Source: Planctomycetaceae bacterium (lineage in GTDB: Bacteria; Planctomycetota; Planctomycetia; Pirellulales; Pirellulaceae). From it: a stretch of DNA of 64,000 bases. Both the position numbers and the translations under genes were made by a program. Shown piece by piece: positions 43,622 to 53,424 of the stretch; within the stretch, counting starts at the first letter, position 1, and each line of letters begins with the position of its first letter. The stretch lies in the NCBI GenBank assembly GCA_005798335.1, contig SYJV01000376.1, positions 16,850 to 80,849 on the forward strand. The letters run 5' to 3'. The notes under the pieces were generated by a model. That model searched no databases. It worked only from the letters and a program-made list of their open reading frames with translations, and was not told the DNA's origin.

Positions 43622-44488
43622 CTATTCTACTGCGATCGATACTGCCAAATGTTGAGTTTCACCAGGAGCCAATACCATTTGATTGGGTCCAATGTTGGCG
43701 GTTTCAACGCAGCACATGTGATGGTACTCGAGATCGCCGAAGTCAGGCATGCGCTGCGACTTGGCAATCCATGGATTCCATACCACGGTCGACCGTGAAT
43801 GCCGCGGGCGCAGAACTAACCTGCGTCCCCAGTCGGGGTCCTCGATCACGATCTTCTCCACTGCACCGTGGTAAATGCGATCAGTCTCTTCGGTAAACGC
43901 GATCGCCGATCCGGTCGCATCAACCGTTTTGTGGATCAAGGTGTCGATATAAGGAATCGACTCAAGTCCACGGATCTTTACCGCGCTGGCCTGGGAAAGC
44001 TGAAAATAAGTATGCAATGCTGCTTCGCAGCTCTGTTCGCCTGGCGACACGTTGGTTACCGACAAATCCATATCAAGTGTGTCGCCGAACGAAAGGTCAT
44101 ACGCCAACTTGAGCTGGCCCAAGGTTAATCCCAGCCGAACTTGTACGGCGTCGTTTTGAATACCAGTCTTCTCTACGTGCCACATGGTGATGCGCGCAAT
44201 TCCGTGACCTGGCGCTTGCGGATCTTTCTTGTTGGCGCCGAACCATGGAAAACAAATTGGAACTCCACCTCGAATTGGCTTGCCATCGGCGAACCAAGAT
44301 TCGGAACTCATGAACAGAACGGGATGCGCCTGGCCCGTCGGCTGATACCCTGATACATGAGCGCCCAGCAAATAGAACTCGCCGGTACTATTTTTGCCGT
44401 TGACCGTGCCAACGATCAGTCCGCTCCGATGCTTTGCAAATTCAAGTTGGTTGGAAATTCCAAAGCGAGAATTCAAATCTGTGATCAT
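43622..44488 (-). CDS. D-hexose-6-phosphate mutarotase-like (aldose 1-epimerase family)
   Basis: A 288-aa protein of the galactose-mutarotase fold, YeaD-like branch. Diagnostic text: GAHVSGYQPTGQAHPVLFMS, RGGVPICFPWFGANKKDPQA with GHGIARITMW, and the C-terminal VVWNPWIAKSQRMPDFGDLE. The branch equilibrates alpha/beta anomers of hexose-6-phosphates. ATG 44488 with AGGA seven bases upstream is chosen over the TTG at 44494. It converges with the propeller gene (8 bases between stops). Confidence 0.87.
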   Translation of the reverse strand: MITDLNSRFGISNQLEFAKHRSGLIVGTVNGKNSTGEFYLLGAHVSGYQPTGQAHPVLFMSSESWFADGKPIRGGVPICFPWFGANKKDPQAPGHGIARITMWHVEKTGIQNDAVQVRLGLTLGQLKLAYDLSFGDTLDMDLSVTNVSPGEQSCEAALHTYFQLSQASAVKIRGLESIPYIDTLIHKTVDATGSAIAFTEETDRIYHGAVEKIVIEDPDWGRRLVLRPRHSRSTVVWNPWIAKSQRMPDFGDLEYHHMCCVETANIGPNQMVLAPGETQHLAVSIAVE

Positions 44489-44826
44489 CAGCAATCCTGT
44501 TTTCAGGCGAACCCCAAACTGACGTTAACTGGCGCGCGGTATGTGCGAAGCGGCTCAAGTTGCGATAGCCACCAATGCTGCAAGTTACCGTCCTATTGAC
44601 CCTAGGGCAATAAGAGTCAAACCAACCCAGCGGAATTGTCTCAAAAGCCCTCAGGGACTGGTTAATTTTACAACCACTTGTTGACCAAAGGAATTGACAA
44701 GCCCTCATGCGATTATGGCTGGCACCGCTGGCGCATCTATCGGCACAGGAATTGCCACGTTTCTGTTTCGCCGATTATTGGCCGCGTCATCCGATACTGC
44801 AAAGATCTACTGAGTGGGAGCAAAAA
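44489..44826. other. Intergenic region without a recognisable gene
   Basis: 338 bases. A frame continues upstream of the mono-haem gene to 44707, but it lacks coding character. A TTGACA at 44694-44699 has no matching -10 at proper spacing. No RNA gene is seen. Confidence 0.4.
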
Positions 44827-45237
44827 GTGCTTATTCGTCACTTCACCGCCGCCTTGATATTTCTGATCGTCTTGGGACTGGGACTGTTCAGTTCGCGATA
44901 TTCGTCGAGCTTGTGGTCGCAAACACAAACTCCAACCGTAAATGCATACATGCGCCTAAAACTCGAGCCAGCAAAGCAGATCCTGGAAGGCATCGCGACA
45001 GGAGACTTTGAAATGATCGCCCGCAACGCACAGCGAGTTCAAACGCTGACGCTGGACGAAAAGTGGATGGTGCTGCAGAGCGATCAATATAGCAAGAACA
45101 GCCAGCATTTTCAGCGATCGGTCTTGCAGGTATTGGAATCGGCACGCAACAAAAATCTCGATGGCGCAGCTCTGGCTTACGTACAGATGACGTTGAACTG
45201 CGTGCATTGTCACCGAGATATGCGAGCGACCAAATGA
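44827..45237 (+). CDS. Small membrane-tethered mono-haem c-type protein
   Basis: A 136-aa protein. Residues about 6-26 (HFTAALIFLIVLGLGLFSSR) are a signal/anchor; the rest is all helical (RLKLEPAKQILEGIATGDFE, NAQRVQTL, SARNKNLDGAALAYVQMTLN) and ends with a single haem-binding CVHCH at the very C-terminus. This is the layout of cytochrome c-prime-like four-helix proteins, where haem attaches near the C-terminus. GTG 44827 is chosen because GGGAG lies six bases upstream (GGGAGCAAAAAGTG). No oxidase genes are adjacent, so an electron carrier or sensor role is open. Confidence 0.75.
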   Translation: MLIRHFTAALIFLIVLGLGLFSSRYSSSLWSQTQTPTVNAYMRLKLEPAKQILEGIATGDFEMIARNAQRVQTLTLDEKWMVLQSDQYSKNSQHFQRSVLQVLESARNKNLDGAALAYVQMTLNCVHCHRDMRATK

Positions 45238-45348
45238 AGTGGCTATGCTCTTGGTGACCCGGCGAATGCACGTTTCCAAGTACCAGTCTTGGAAATACAA
45301 TGGGGCGTTGCTTACAGAAAGTTCTCACGTTTATTGGAGCCCCAGCAT

Positions 45349-47145
45349 ATGCGACTGTATTTATTGACAATGTGCCTTTCTTGGGTCGGCATCGGAGGAT
45401 GGTTGATTTGTTCCAGCACCTCAGTTGCTCAGGAAAAATCGAAACTGCCTGCTGTCCCCGAAGGGTACGATGATACTCCGGTGATTCCTGGTCAAACATG
45501 GCGAGTGCACGATAGGCACCGTCCCAGGCCAACTGCCGTCAAACCTGGAGATGAACTTGGTCAACCACCCAGTGACGCAGTGATCCTGTTCGATGGCAAG
45601 GACCTGTCCGCATGGGAAACTTCAGGCAAAAAAGGAGACGATGGCAAGCCCGCTGCGGCTGGTTGGAAAGTGGAAAACGGCTACATGGAAGTTGCTGCTC
45701 GATCAGGTTCCATTCAGACCCGAGAACATTTCGGTGACTGCCAACTGCACATCGAATGGGCAACTCCTGCCGAAGTAAAAGGGAAAAGCCAAGGACGTGG
45801 CAACTCGGGTGTGATCATCATGGGACGCTACGAAATACAAGTTCTCGATTCCTACGAGAATGACACGTACCCCGACGGACAAGCTGGTTCGATTTACGGT
45901 CAACATCCACCCGAAGTCAATGTTGCCCGAGCGCCCGGAAAATGGCAAGTGTACGATATCGTTTTTGAAGCACCGCGATTCGATGGTGACAAGCTGACCA
46001 AACCAGCTCGCGCGACCGTCTTTCACAATGGTGTCTTGGTTCAAAACGCCAAAGAGTTCGTTGGTCCGATGGCTCATAAAGAAGTCCACCCGTATCGAGC
46101 GCACGGGTTGGCCGGCCCGTTGCAGTTGCAAGATCACGGTAACCCCACTCGATTCCGCAACATCTGGTATCGCCCGCTGCGCGCCGAGCAGACACCGTGG
46201 CTGAGTATCGAAGGTGGAGAAGGCAATGGTCAGGGCAAGAAAGTCGTCTTAATCGCAGGCGACGAAGAGTATCGTTCCGAAGAAGCACTGCCGCAACTGG
46301 CCAAGGTGCTTGCCAAACATCATGGCTTTCACACCACCGTCTTATTTTCGACCAATCCAGACACGGGATTGATCGATCCCAATATGCAGACAAACATCCC
46401 TGGTATGCATCACTTGAAAGACGCCGACCTAGTGATCATGGCCTTGCGATTCCGTGAGTTGCCTGATTGGCAAATGCAGTACTTCGTCGATTACATCAAC
46501 GCTGGCAAGCCAGTGATTGGGCTGCGAACCGCCACCCACGCGTTTAATTACTCGCGCGCCAAAGACAGCCCTTTTTCAAGCTGGAGCTTTAATAGCCGGA
46601 AATGGGAAGGTGGGTTCGGTCAACAGGTACTGGGCGATACTTGGATCAGCCACCATGGGCGGCATGGTTCGCAAAGCACACGCGGTGTGATCAACGAGTC
46701 GGCCAAGTCGCATCCGGTTCTGCGCGGAGTCAAGGATGTTTGGGGGCCCACCGATGTGTACGGCATCAAACATTTGCCTGCGGATGCCAATGTGCTGCTA
46801 TGGGGCCAGGTCCTCGCAGGAATGCAGCCCGCTGACAAAGCGGTTGATGGAGTAGTGAACAATCCTATGATGCCACTAGCATGGGTGCGCGAACATAAGT
46901 CCGCTGAAGGCAAAGTTTGCAAAATCTTCTGCACCACGATGGGCGCATCAACCGACCTTCAATCCGAAGATCTCCGGCGACTGATCGTCAACGCAGCCTA
47001 CTGGGCAACTGGTATTGAGGACAAGATACCAGAGAAAGCCGACGTATCGATCGTAGGCGAATTCAAGCCGACGATGTTCGGGTTCAGAAACGATCCCAAA
47101 TTCTGGCCCAGCCAAAAGCTGACACCGACAAGCTTCGCTAATTAG
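45349..47145 (+). CDS. DUF1080-ThuA two-domain exported protein
   Basis: A 598-aa secreted protein. After a signal peptide (residues about 1-28), residues about 60-280 are a DUF1080/3-keto-disaccharide hydrolase-like domain (AVILFDGKDLSAWE, NSGVIIMGRYEIQVLDSYEN, GKWQVYDIVFEAPRFDGDKL). Residues about 295-570 are a ThuA-like class I glutamine-amidotransferase-fold domain (VVLIAGDEEYRSEEALPQLA, ADLVIMALRFRELPDWQMQY, GKPVIGLRTATHAF). Both domains are linked to sugar oxidation and trehalose utilisation in other bacteria, and the fusion is frequent in planctomycetes. ATG 45349 has GGAG nine bases before it; a longer frame from 45289 is less likely. Substrate unknown. Confidence 0.85.
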   Translation: MRLYLLTMCLSWVGIGGWLICSSTSVAQEKSKLPAVPEGYDDTPVIPGQTWRVHDRHRPRPTAVKPGDELGQPPSDAVILFDGKDLSAWETSGKKGDDGKPAAAGWKVENGYMEVAARSGSIQTREHFGDCQLHIEWATPAEVKGKSQGRGNSGVIIMGRYEIQVLDSYENDTYPDGQAGSIYGQHPPEVNVARAPGKWQVYDIVFEAPRFDGDKLTKPARATVFHNGVLVQNAKEFVGPMAHKEVHPYRAHGLAGPLQLQDHGNPTRFRNIWYRPLRAEQTPWLSIEGGEGNGQGKKVVLIAGDEEYRSEEALPQLAKVLAKHHGFHTTVLFSTNPDTGLIDPNMQTNIPGMHHLKDADLVIMALRFRELPDWQMQYFVDYINAGKPVIGLRTATHAFNYSRAKDSPFSSWSFNSRKWEGGFGQQVLGDTWISHHGRHGSQSTRGVINESAKSHPVLRGVKDVWGPTDVYGIKHLPADANVLLWGQVLAGMQPADKAVDGVVNNPMMPLAWVREHKSAEGKVCKIFCTTMGASTDLQSEDLRRLIVNAAYWATGIEDKIPEKADVSIVGEFKPTMFGFRNDPKFWPSQKLTPTSFAN

Positions 47146-47162
47146 GCAAAGCTGCTGATAGA

Positions 47163-47209
47163 AACCCGAAGCGTAAGCGAGGTGCTCATCCTCACTTACG
47201 TTTCGGGTT
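47163..47209. repeat. Palindromic repeat family member 4 (short form)
   Basis: 20-bp arms (47163-47182 and 47190-47209) with 18 of 20 complementary, 7-base loop: AACCCGAAGCGTAAGCGAGG and its near complement. It keeps the core CGAAGCGYAAGCGAG but has no long terminal arms. It lies 18 bases after the DUF1080-ThuA stop and may serve as its terminator. Confidence 0.7.
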
Positions 47210-47485
47210 ACAGTTTCCGGCTATCGCACAAAGTTAAGCAACGCGCTATTGGTACGTAACGAACTTCGTTCCCTTTACTTTAAGCACAGCGCGTTTCAAG
47301 GGAAGCTAACCGATGCTGGATGATCGCTGCTTTCGCATCGATGAACTTGACCATGATGAGTTACGCGACCAAACTCGCGATCAGAAGCTTATCGATTCAT
47401 ACTCGAATTGGATTCACCACTTCGCTGGCAGCAACGATACGAGGTATCAGGTCGCCGATTCGCACTGTCTTGTGACAACTTTGAC
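47210..47485. other. Intergenic region between DUF1080-ThuA and mutS ends
   Basis: With the repeat before it, about 340 bases without a supported gene. A plus-strand frame from 47313 overlaps the end of mutS and shows no family resemblance, so it is not annotated. Confidence 0.4.
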
Positions 47486-50128
47486 TCAGTTCTTTCGCTG
47501 GGCCTCGCGCTGCAACTGTTCGAGAATTTGCAATGCCTGCATCGGCGTGGTGCTGCCGACATCCAACTCGCGAATCGTCTCTAGCACGGGATGTTCACCA
47601 AAGTCGAACAGCGTCAGTTGTATAGCCGATTTTTCCTTACGGCGTGGAGGTGTGATCTTTGAATCGCCGTAACGGTTGATGTGGTCCATCTCTAGCTGCG
47701 CCAGAATATCCTTGGCGCGTTCGTTGATCGAAGCCGGAATTCCCGCCAATCTTGCGACGTGAATACCGTAACTCTTGTCCGCTCCGCCGGGAACGATGCG
47801 ATGCAAAAACACAATCTTCTCGTCCCATTCATTGACCGCGACATTCAGGTTACGGACTTGAGGCAATGATTTTTGCAGTTGAGTCAGCTCGAGATAATGC
47901 GTCGCGAACAATGTTCGGGCACCGATCGAATCGTGAATATGTTCTACGATTGCCCAAGCCAAGCTCAACCCGTCATAGGTGCTGGTCCCGCGTCCGATCT
48001 CGTCGAGAATTATCAGACTGTGAGGCGTGGCGGTATTGAGTATGCGCGCCGTCTCGACCATCTCCACCATAAACGTACTTTGACCTCGAGCCAGTTCATC
48101 GCTGGCTCCAACGCGCGCGAAGATGCGATCAGCCACCCCAATCTTCGCTCGTCGCGCCGGCAAGAAACTCCCTAGCTGGGCCATCAATGTCAGCAGCGCA
48201 GTCTGACGAATGTAAGTACTCTTACCGGCCATGTTTGGCCCGGTAATCAAAAACACTTTGCCGTGTGGTCCACCAGCCGAGCAGTCATTGGGAACAAATG
48301 TCCCCTGCGGTTGAGTAAAATCCAGCACAGGATGGCGACCCTCGATAATCTCCAGTTCATCGGTGGCCACAATCTCCGGGCGAACATAGTTTTGCTTACG
48401 CGCCAATTCGGCGAGACCCGCCAATACATCCAGTTCAGCAATCACCTGCGCGATTTGCTGAAGTTGCGTTAGGTTTCCAGCCACTTCTTCGCGCAATTCC
48501 AAGAACAGTTCGTACTCCAGCGACTGCGCTTGTTCATCCGCTGACAGAACTTTGGACTCATATTGTTTCAGTTCGTCGGTAATGTACCGCTCGGCATTCT
48601 TGAGCGTTTGCTTGCGGTGAAAATGAGGAGGAATGCGATCGCGATGGGTGTTGGTGACTTCGAGGTAATATCCGAACACCTTCGTAAATCCCACGCGCAG
48701 GCTGGATATTCCCGTTTGCTCGATCTGCTCTGCTTGATACCGCGCGATCCATTGTTTTCCACCGGTGGCCAGTTCGCGAAACTCGTCTAATCGGGGATGA
48801 AATCCGTCGCGTATGAATCCACCTTCACGTGAAACCAACGGGCATTCGTCCGCGAGCGCAGCGTTTAGGCGATCTCGCAACTCGTCGCAGAATACCAGGC
48901 TCTCGCTCAGTACATGGAGTCTCTCGCACGCGCACTGAGCGATCAGCGACTTGATCTTTGGCAACAGGCTCAACGTCGTACCGACTTGTTTCAAATCGCG
49001 AGGGCTTGCCCGGCCAGTCGCGACCCGTCCGAGCAAGCGTTGAACGTCGTAAACCTCGGCCAAGACAGTTCGCAGGCCGCTGCGCAAACGCTGGTCATTT
49101 ACCAGCTCCTCAACGGCCGCCAGTCGCTTACCGATCTCGTCAGGATCAACCAGCGGCTCAGCAAGCCAGGCGGCAATCAGTCGTGCGCCCATCGGTGTCA
49201 CGGTTTGATCGAGCACGCTCAGCATCGTTCCATCGCGCTGTCCCGATCGTAAGGTATGCGTCAATTCCAAACTACGTCGCGTCGCGCCATCGATCTCAAG
49301 AGTGCGTCCGACTCGATGCGGGATGACTGCGCGGAAATGGGCCAGCGAAGTTTTTTGCGTCTCTTGCAAGTAACCCAGAACGGCACCGGCGGCGGAAATG
49401 GCCAAGTTGTCCGCTGGCAAATCCCATCCCATTCCATCCAAACTTTGAACTTCAAAATGCCCGCAAAGCTGGCGCGTAGCTTCGTGGATCGCGAACTGCC
49501 AAGCCGGGCGCGTCGTGAGCGACCAGCTATCCAGCGCATTGCGCGCGAGCAAGCCATCATCATCGCGCAACAAGACTTCGCTGGGCTCTAGTCGAGCTAG
49601 TTCGTCCAGCACACTTTGGCGGCGGAATATTCCCGCTTCGAAGCGTCCTGTCGACAGCTCGGCCCAGGCAATTCCGATCATGTCAGCAGAGGCACTCGTC
49701 GATTGTTTGCCGGGGTTGGGCGAGAAAACTGCTGCCAAGAGATTGCTGGTACGTGGATCGAGCAGCGCATCGTCGGTTAACGTGCCCGGTGTGACGATGC
49801 GCGTGATCTCGCGTTTGACAATCCCTTTCGCTTCGCGCGGATCTTCCATCTGGTCGCAAACGGCGACGCGAAAGCCCTTGCGAATCAATTTGGCGAGATA
49901 ACCATCGAGCTGATGGTAAGGGAAACCCGCCATGGGAATCGGATTTTCATTTTTGTCGCGACTAGTCAAAGTCAAACCGACTTCGCGCGCGGCAGTCTTG
50001 GCATCCTCATAGAACAATTCGTAAAAATCACCCATGCGAAAAAAGAGCAAAGCATCGCCGCAGGCTTGCTTAGCATCCTGATACTGGCGCATCATGGGCG
50101 AACTGGACATCGAAAACGGTTGCTCCAT
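47486..50128 (-). CDS. mutS: DNA mismatch repair protein MutS
   Basis: An 880-aa protein of the MutS1 type, which scans DNA for mismatches and recruits MutL. The mismatch-reading Phe-X-Glu is F35-Y36-E37 in MGDFYELFYEDA. The C-terminal ATPase has Walker A GPNMAGKSTYIRQT near 630 and Walker B LIILDEIGRGTSTYDG, followed by FATHYLELT. The lever/clamp segments are complete (RVGFTKVFGYYLEVTNTHRD). It begins at ATG 50128 (MEQPFSMSSS). mutL is not in the window. It is a single gene, separated from fliG by 143 bases. Confidence 0.97.
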   Translation of the reverse strand: MEQPFSMSSSPMMRQYQDAKQACGDALLFFRMGDFYELFYEDAKTAAREVGLTLTSRDKNENPIPMAGFPYHQLDGYLAKLIRKGFRVAVCDQMEDPREAKGIVKREITRIVTPGTLTDDALLDPRTSNLLAAVFSPNPGKQSTSASADMIGIAWAELSTGRFEAGIFRRQSVLDELARLEPSEVLLRDDDGLLARNALDSWSLTTRPAWQFAIHEATRQLCGHFEVQSLDGMGWDLPADNLAISAAGAVLGYLQETQKTSLAHFRAVIPHRVGRTLEIDGATRRSLELTHTLRSGQRDGTMLSVLDQTVTPMGARLIAAWLAEPLVDPDEIGKRLAAVEELVNDQRLRSGLRTVLAEVYDVQRLLGRVATGRASPRDLKQVGTTLSLLPKIKSLIAQCACERLHVLSESLVFCDELRDRLNAALADECPLVSREGGFIRDGFHPRLDEFRELATGGKQWIARYQAEQIEQTGISSLRVGFTKVFGYYLEVTNTHRDRIPPHFHRKQTLKNAERYITDELKQYESKVLSADEQAQSLEYELFLELREEVAGNLTQLQQIAQVIAELDVLAGLAELARKQNYVRPEIVATDELEIIEGRHPVLDFTQPQGTFVPNDCSAGGPHGKVFLITGPNMAGKSTYIRQTALLTLMAQLGSFLPARRAKIGVADRIFARVGASDELARGQSTFMVEMVETARILNTATPHSLIILDEIGRGTSTYDGLSLAWAIVEHIHDSIGARTLFATHYLELTQLQKSLPQVRNLNVAVNEWDEKIVFLHRIVPGGADKSYGIHVARLAGIPASINERAKDILAQLEMDHINRYGDSKITPPRRKEKSAIQLTLFDFGEHPVLETIRELDVGSTTPMQALQILEQLQREAQRKN

Positions 50129-50271
50129 GGTGGCCGGTCACGTGCCTGACCACCCGCGGGAATAGTTCTTCAGCAAGGAGCGATTAGTGTAGACGCCACA
50201 ATTACGCTGGCAAGTCCAAGCTCGATCGCCCGTCACGCTGATTGGAGAGAGTCGAGTGCAATCGCACGGGG

Positions 50272-51282
50272 CTAGCTGACGAACTCTTCCTCGCCTTCGC
50301 CGGTTGGGCGTGCAAGTTGCCCGGAATCTTCCAGGCCGCGGACGATATCGACAACCTTTTGTTGTACAGCTTCGACTTCGCTGAGTTTGACTTTGCCAAG
50401 AAATCCCATTTCTTCGCGGAGCATATCGGCGGCTCGTTGCGACATATTGCGCATGATCTTGTCTTGCAGTGGCTGGCTGGCACCCTTTAGCGCCATCGCC
50501 CATTGGCTTGTCTCGACACCCTTAAGAATAGTTTGAATGTCCTTGTCGGCCAATTTCGCAATGTCTTCGAAGATGAACATCAAGCGACGGATCTCATCGA
50601 CCAGTTCTGGTTTGTCTCTCGACAAGCCATCCAAAATAGTTCGCTCAGTCGCTCGATCGCAGACGTTCAACATTTCTGCCACCGCCGGAACGCCGCCCGC
50701 TTTTTGATACGACTGGCTCATAAACAAGGCCATGCGAGTCGACAGCGCGGTTTCGACTTCATCAATGGCTTCGGGGCTGGTTTGCCCCATCTCCGCAATG
50801 CGCTGAATCACGGCCAGTTGCCGAGCTGCCGGAATGCCTGCTAACACAGCCGCCGCACTTGGACCCGGCAAGTGGCTGAGCACCATAGCGATAGTCTGAG
50901 GATGCTCCTCGATCAAGAAGGACAGGATATTCTGCGGATCGACCTTGCGCAAAAATCCGAAGGGGAGCGCTTCGAGAGTCTGTTGCAGGACGCTCAACAT
51001 GTCTCCGGCTTCTTTGCCGAGCGCTTTTTTGACAAGTGCCTTGGCGCGTTCCAACCCGCCGCTGTTCGGGCCGATTGCACTAACGCGGCTGGCCATGAAT
51101 TCTTGGATGACCTGCACTTGCTCGTCACCGGAAATCGTATCGAGCTGGGCGATGGCCAGAGTCACGGTTTCTACATAACGGCGCGAGAGCTGAGCGAGCA
51201 AACCCGCGGCCTCATCTTCTTGGAGGCTCATCAGCAGAATCGCTGCTTTCTTGACACCTTGTGTGATCGTTATCATCGACAT
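50272..51282 (-). CDS. fliG: Flagellar motor switch protein FliG
   Basis: A 336-aa protein with the three FliG regions: N-terminal (QGVKKAAILLMSLQEDEAAG), middle with the EHPQTIAMVLSHLPGPSAAA segment, and the C-terminal torque domain (LMFIFEDIAKLADKDIQTIL to MSQRAADMLREEMGF). FliG sits in the rotor C-ring and contacts MotA. ATG 51282 (MSMITIT) is preferred over the longer frame to 51351; ATG 51276 is an alternative. No other flagellar genes are near. Flagella in swarmer stages are known in Pirellulaceae, so the isolated gene is plausible. Confidence 0.93.
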   Translation of the reverse strand: MSMITITQGVKKAAILLMSLQEDEAAGLLAQLSRRYVETVTLAIAQLDTISGDEQVQVIQEFMASRVSAIGPNSGGLERAKALVKKALGKEAGDMLSVLQQTLEALPFGFLRKVDPQNILSFLIEEHPQTIAMVLSHLPGPSAAAVLAGIPAARQLAVIQRIAEMGQTSPEAIDEVETALSTRMALFMSQSYQKAGGVPAVAEMLNVCDRATERTILDGLSRDKPELVDEIRRLMFIFEDIAKLADKDIQTILKGVETSQWAMALKGASQPLQDKIMRNMSQRAADMLREEMGFLGKVKLSEVEAVQQKVVDIVRGLEDSGQLARPTGEGEEEFVS

Positions 51283-51472
51283 TTCCACTACAACCGCACT
51301 ATGATCGCCATCACAACTTGCTCTACGAACCACATCCATTGCGTTCGGCAATGACGATCATTGGGATCGAGCAGAACTGTGCTGCCCTGCGCAATCGGAA
51401 TCTGCGTGCGGTTATTTCACGGGTGGCCAAGAGTGTCCGTCTTACACTTGGGCGCTACTAGAAGTACGACGG

Positions 51473-51979
51473 TCAATCGTGGCCGTCGTTGGAACGCCAA
51501 GGAATCTTGCACAGTCCCCATTGTCCGTGGTTTTCGTCCACGCCGACTTCCAAACTATCAAGCCGGTCACCTACTCTGGGCTTCATCGCCGCGCGCAATT
51601 GGCCGGCAATCCACCAAGCAATTTGTTCTGCCGTGGTGTTCGCAATAGGCAACAACATGCAGTCTTCACGTGGAAATATCCACCGCTTTTCTCGAAACGT
51701 CACCAACACTTCTTTTTCACCCGCATTGACATGAATCAGCGGGTGGGAAGTGGGAAGAATCACGTGGTGGTCGAGTTGCTTGACGATCTGCGCCAGTGAA
51801 TCGCGAAAGGCAATAAAGTCGACCACGTATTGGTTTTCGTCGAGCGGCCCTTCGACCTCAGCACGCACTCCATAATTATGGCCGTGCAAACACTCGCAGA
51901 TATCGCCAGCAAATGTGATGAAATGAGCCGCACTAAAAACGAGTTGCTCTTTCTGAAGGAGAACTTTATAAGTTGCCAT
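51473..51979 (-). CDS. queD: 6-carboxy-5,6,7,8-tetrahydropterin synthase / PTPS family
   Basis: A 168-aa enzyme of the PTPS family. Zinc ligands are in FSAAHF (His19) and LHGHNYG (His32 and His34), with catalytic-type Cys at CECLHGH (28, 30). The C-terminal Glu is in VGVDENHGQWG. QueD converts dihydroneopterin triphosphate to 6-carboxytetrahydropterin for queuosine. The family also includes eukaryotic-type PTPS, so pathway is inference; no queC, queE or queF is beside it. ATG 51979 is the natural start. Confidence 0.85.
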   Translation of the reverse strand: MATYKVLLQKEQLVFSAAHFITFAGDICECLHGHNYGVRAEVEGPLDENQYVVDFIAFRDSLAQIVKQLDHHVILPTSHPLIHVNAGEKEVLVTFREKRWIFPREDCMLLPIANTTAEQIAWWIAGQLRAAMKPRVGDRLDSLEVGVDENHGQWGLCKIPWRSNDGHD

Positions 51980-52057
51980 GCCACCTGTGTTTCAAAATTC
52001 AGCGGAACGTGCTCTCGCTCGCCAACGTTCGCGCGTCGAGAATTGCCGTTTCTATGA

Positions 52058-53344
52058 CTAGGCCAGCAACTCGCGCACCGGTTCTTTGGACGGATCAGCA
52101 ATCGGGAACTTCCGACCACCAATTTCGAACTCTGCGCTGGAATTCACTCCGACGGCGCGTAGGATTGTATGAAACACATGTCCGTGATCTACTTCGCGAT
52201 CGACAACCGCGGTTCCGTTCTCGTTAGTCTTGCCGATTATCGCGCCGGGCTGAATTCCGCAGCCACCCAGCAACACGCTCCAGGCAGTTCCCCAATGATC
52301 GCGCCCGTAGCGAGAATTGATTTTCGGCGTGCGCCCAAACTCGCTCATCACACAGATCAAAGTATCTTGGAGCAACCCACGCTCAGCCAAGTCCGCAACC
52401 AGCGTTGCAAAGGGTAGATCAAACTCGCCGAGCTGTTCGATATGGAAGTCAAAATTTTCGTGGTGCGTATCGTAGTTGGAGTGATTGACTTGCACGAACG
52501 GCACCCCATGCTCGAGCAGGCGTCGCGCTAATAAACAGTGCTTGCCGAACTCGCTGGAACCGTATCTGTCTTGATCGCGGGCCGGTTCCTTACTGGCATC
52601 AAATACTTCGCGCTGTGTCAACAGATCGCGAGCTTGATCGAAAGAGAAAGTGTAGGCATCTGTGTCTGCGGTCCGGCGCCTGCCCGCGAATCGATCGTTG
52701 ACTCTTTCGCGCATCGAGTTGCGGCGAACGTCTGCTTCCAAAGTTAACGACTGAGGCCGTTCGGTAAACTTCGGCGGCTTGCCCTCATCCATCACGACGC
52801 TAGCGTATTTCGGACCGAGATAGGCCGCACGGTGTCCGCCCGAGCCGCCACCTCGAATTAAAATGTGACCAGGCAATGGAAAACTGTTGGGCGTCAGCGA
52901 CTTGGCAACTACGGCTCCCAAGTGTGGATAATCAGCACCGGTTGCCCGATGGCCGGTCGTCATTTCGGTCTGCCCTTTGCCGTGATCGTTGTTCTTGGTG
53001 TTCAAACTACGAATCAAAGACAGTCGATGCATTTGACTGGCCGTGTGCGGCAACAGCTCGCAGATTTGCATGCCAGGTACGCTGGTCGGAATTGCTCGAA
53101 ATGGACCGCCAGTGTTGGTGTTGGGTTTCGGATCCCAAGTTTCCAACTGACTAACACCACCGTGGAGAAAGATATTGAGAATTCGTTTTTGACCGGCCAT
53201 AAACTGCGATGCGCAAGCTGATGGTGTGGTGAGCAAGCCTCCGATACCCGAAGCCAAACCTAATGAACCGGCGATCATTCCGCCCAAAACCGAACGGCGA
53301 TTCACAACGTGTTCACCGGACTGACAAGCGTAACGACATTGCAT
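52058..53344 (-). CDS. DUF1501 protein (sulfatase-fold, Tat-exported)
   Basis: A 428-aa DUF1501 family member. A Tat signal (NRRSVLGGMIAGSLGLASG) precedes KRILNIFLHGGVSQLETWDP, LLPHTASQMHRLSLIRSL, VPFVQVNHSNYDTHHENFDF and CVMSEFGRTPKINSRYGRDH, all in order for the family. It differs strongly from the other DUF1501 protein (21337-22758), so the two are distinct subtypes. It is the second gene after the DUF1549/DUF1553 gene at 53425-55866, 80 bases apart on the same strand, and probably belongs to that operon. Confidence 0.92.
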   Translation of the reverse strand: MQCRYACQSGEHVVNRRSVLGGMIAGSLGLASGIGGLLTTPSACASQFMAGQKRILNIFLHGGVSQLETWDPKPNTNTGGPFRAIPTSVPGMQICELLPHTASQMHRLSLIRSLNTKNNDHGKGQTEMTTGHRATGADYPHLGAVVAKSLTPNSFPLPGHILIRGGGSGGHRAAYLGPKYASVVMDEGKPPKFTERPQSLTLEADVRRNSMRERVNDRFAGRRRTADTDAYTFSFDQARDLLTQREVFDASKEPARDQDRYGSSEFGKHCLLARRLLEHGVPFVQVNHSNYDTHHENFDFHIEQLGEFDLPFATLVADLAERGLLQDTLICVMSEFGRTPKINSRYGRDHWGTAWSVLLGGCGIQPGAIIGKTNENGTAVVDREVDHGHVFHTILRAVGVNSSAEFEIGGRKFPIADPSKEPVRELLA

Positions 53345-53424
53345 CGTGGGTCTCTTTCTTCAGGATTTTGGCGAGTATACAGGGGAGTTGGCTGGGATAG
53401 GCGGGGAGGAAATCGTTGGTGGTG

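Noticed and set aside
47313..47672. Plus-strand frame of 119 codons after the DUF1080-ThuA gene
   Set aside because: It overlaps the well-supported end of mutS on the other strand, has no family resemblance and no convincing ribosome-binding site.
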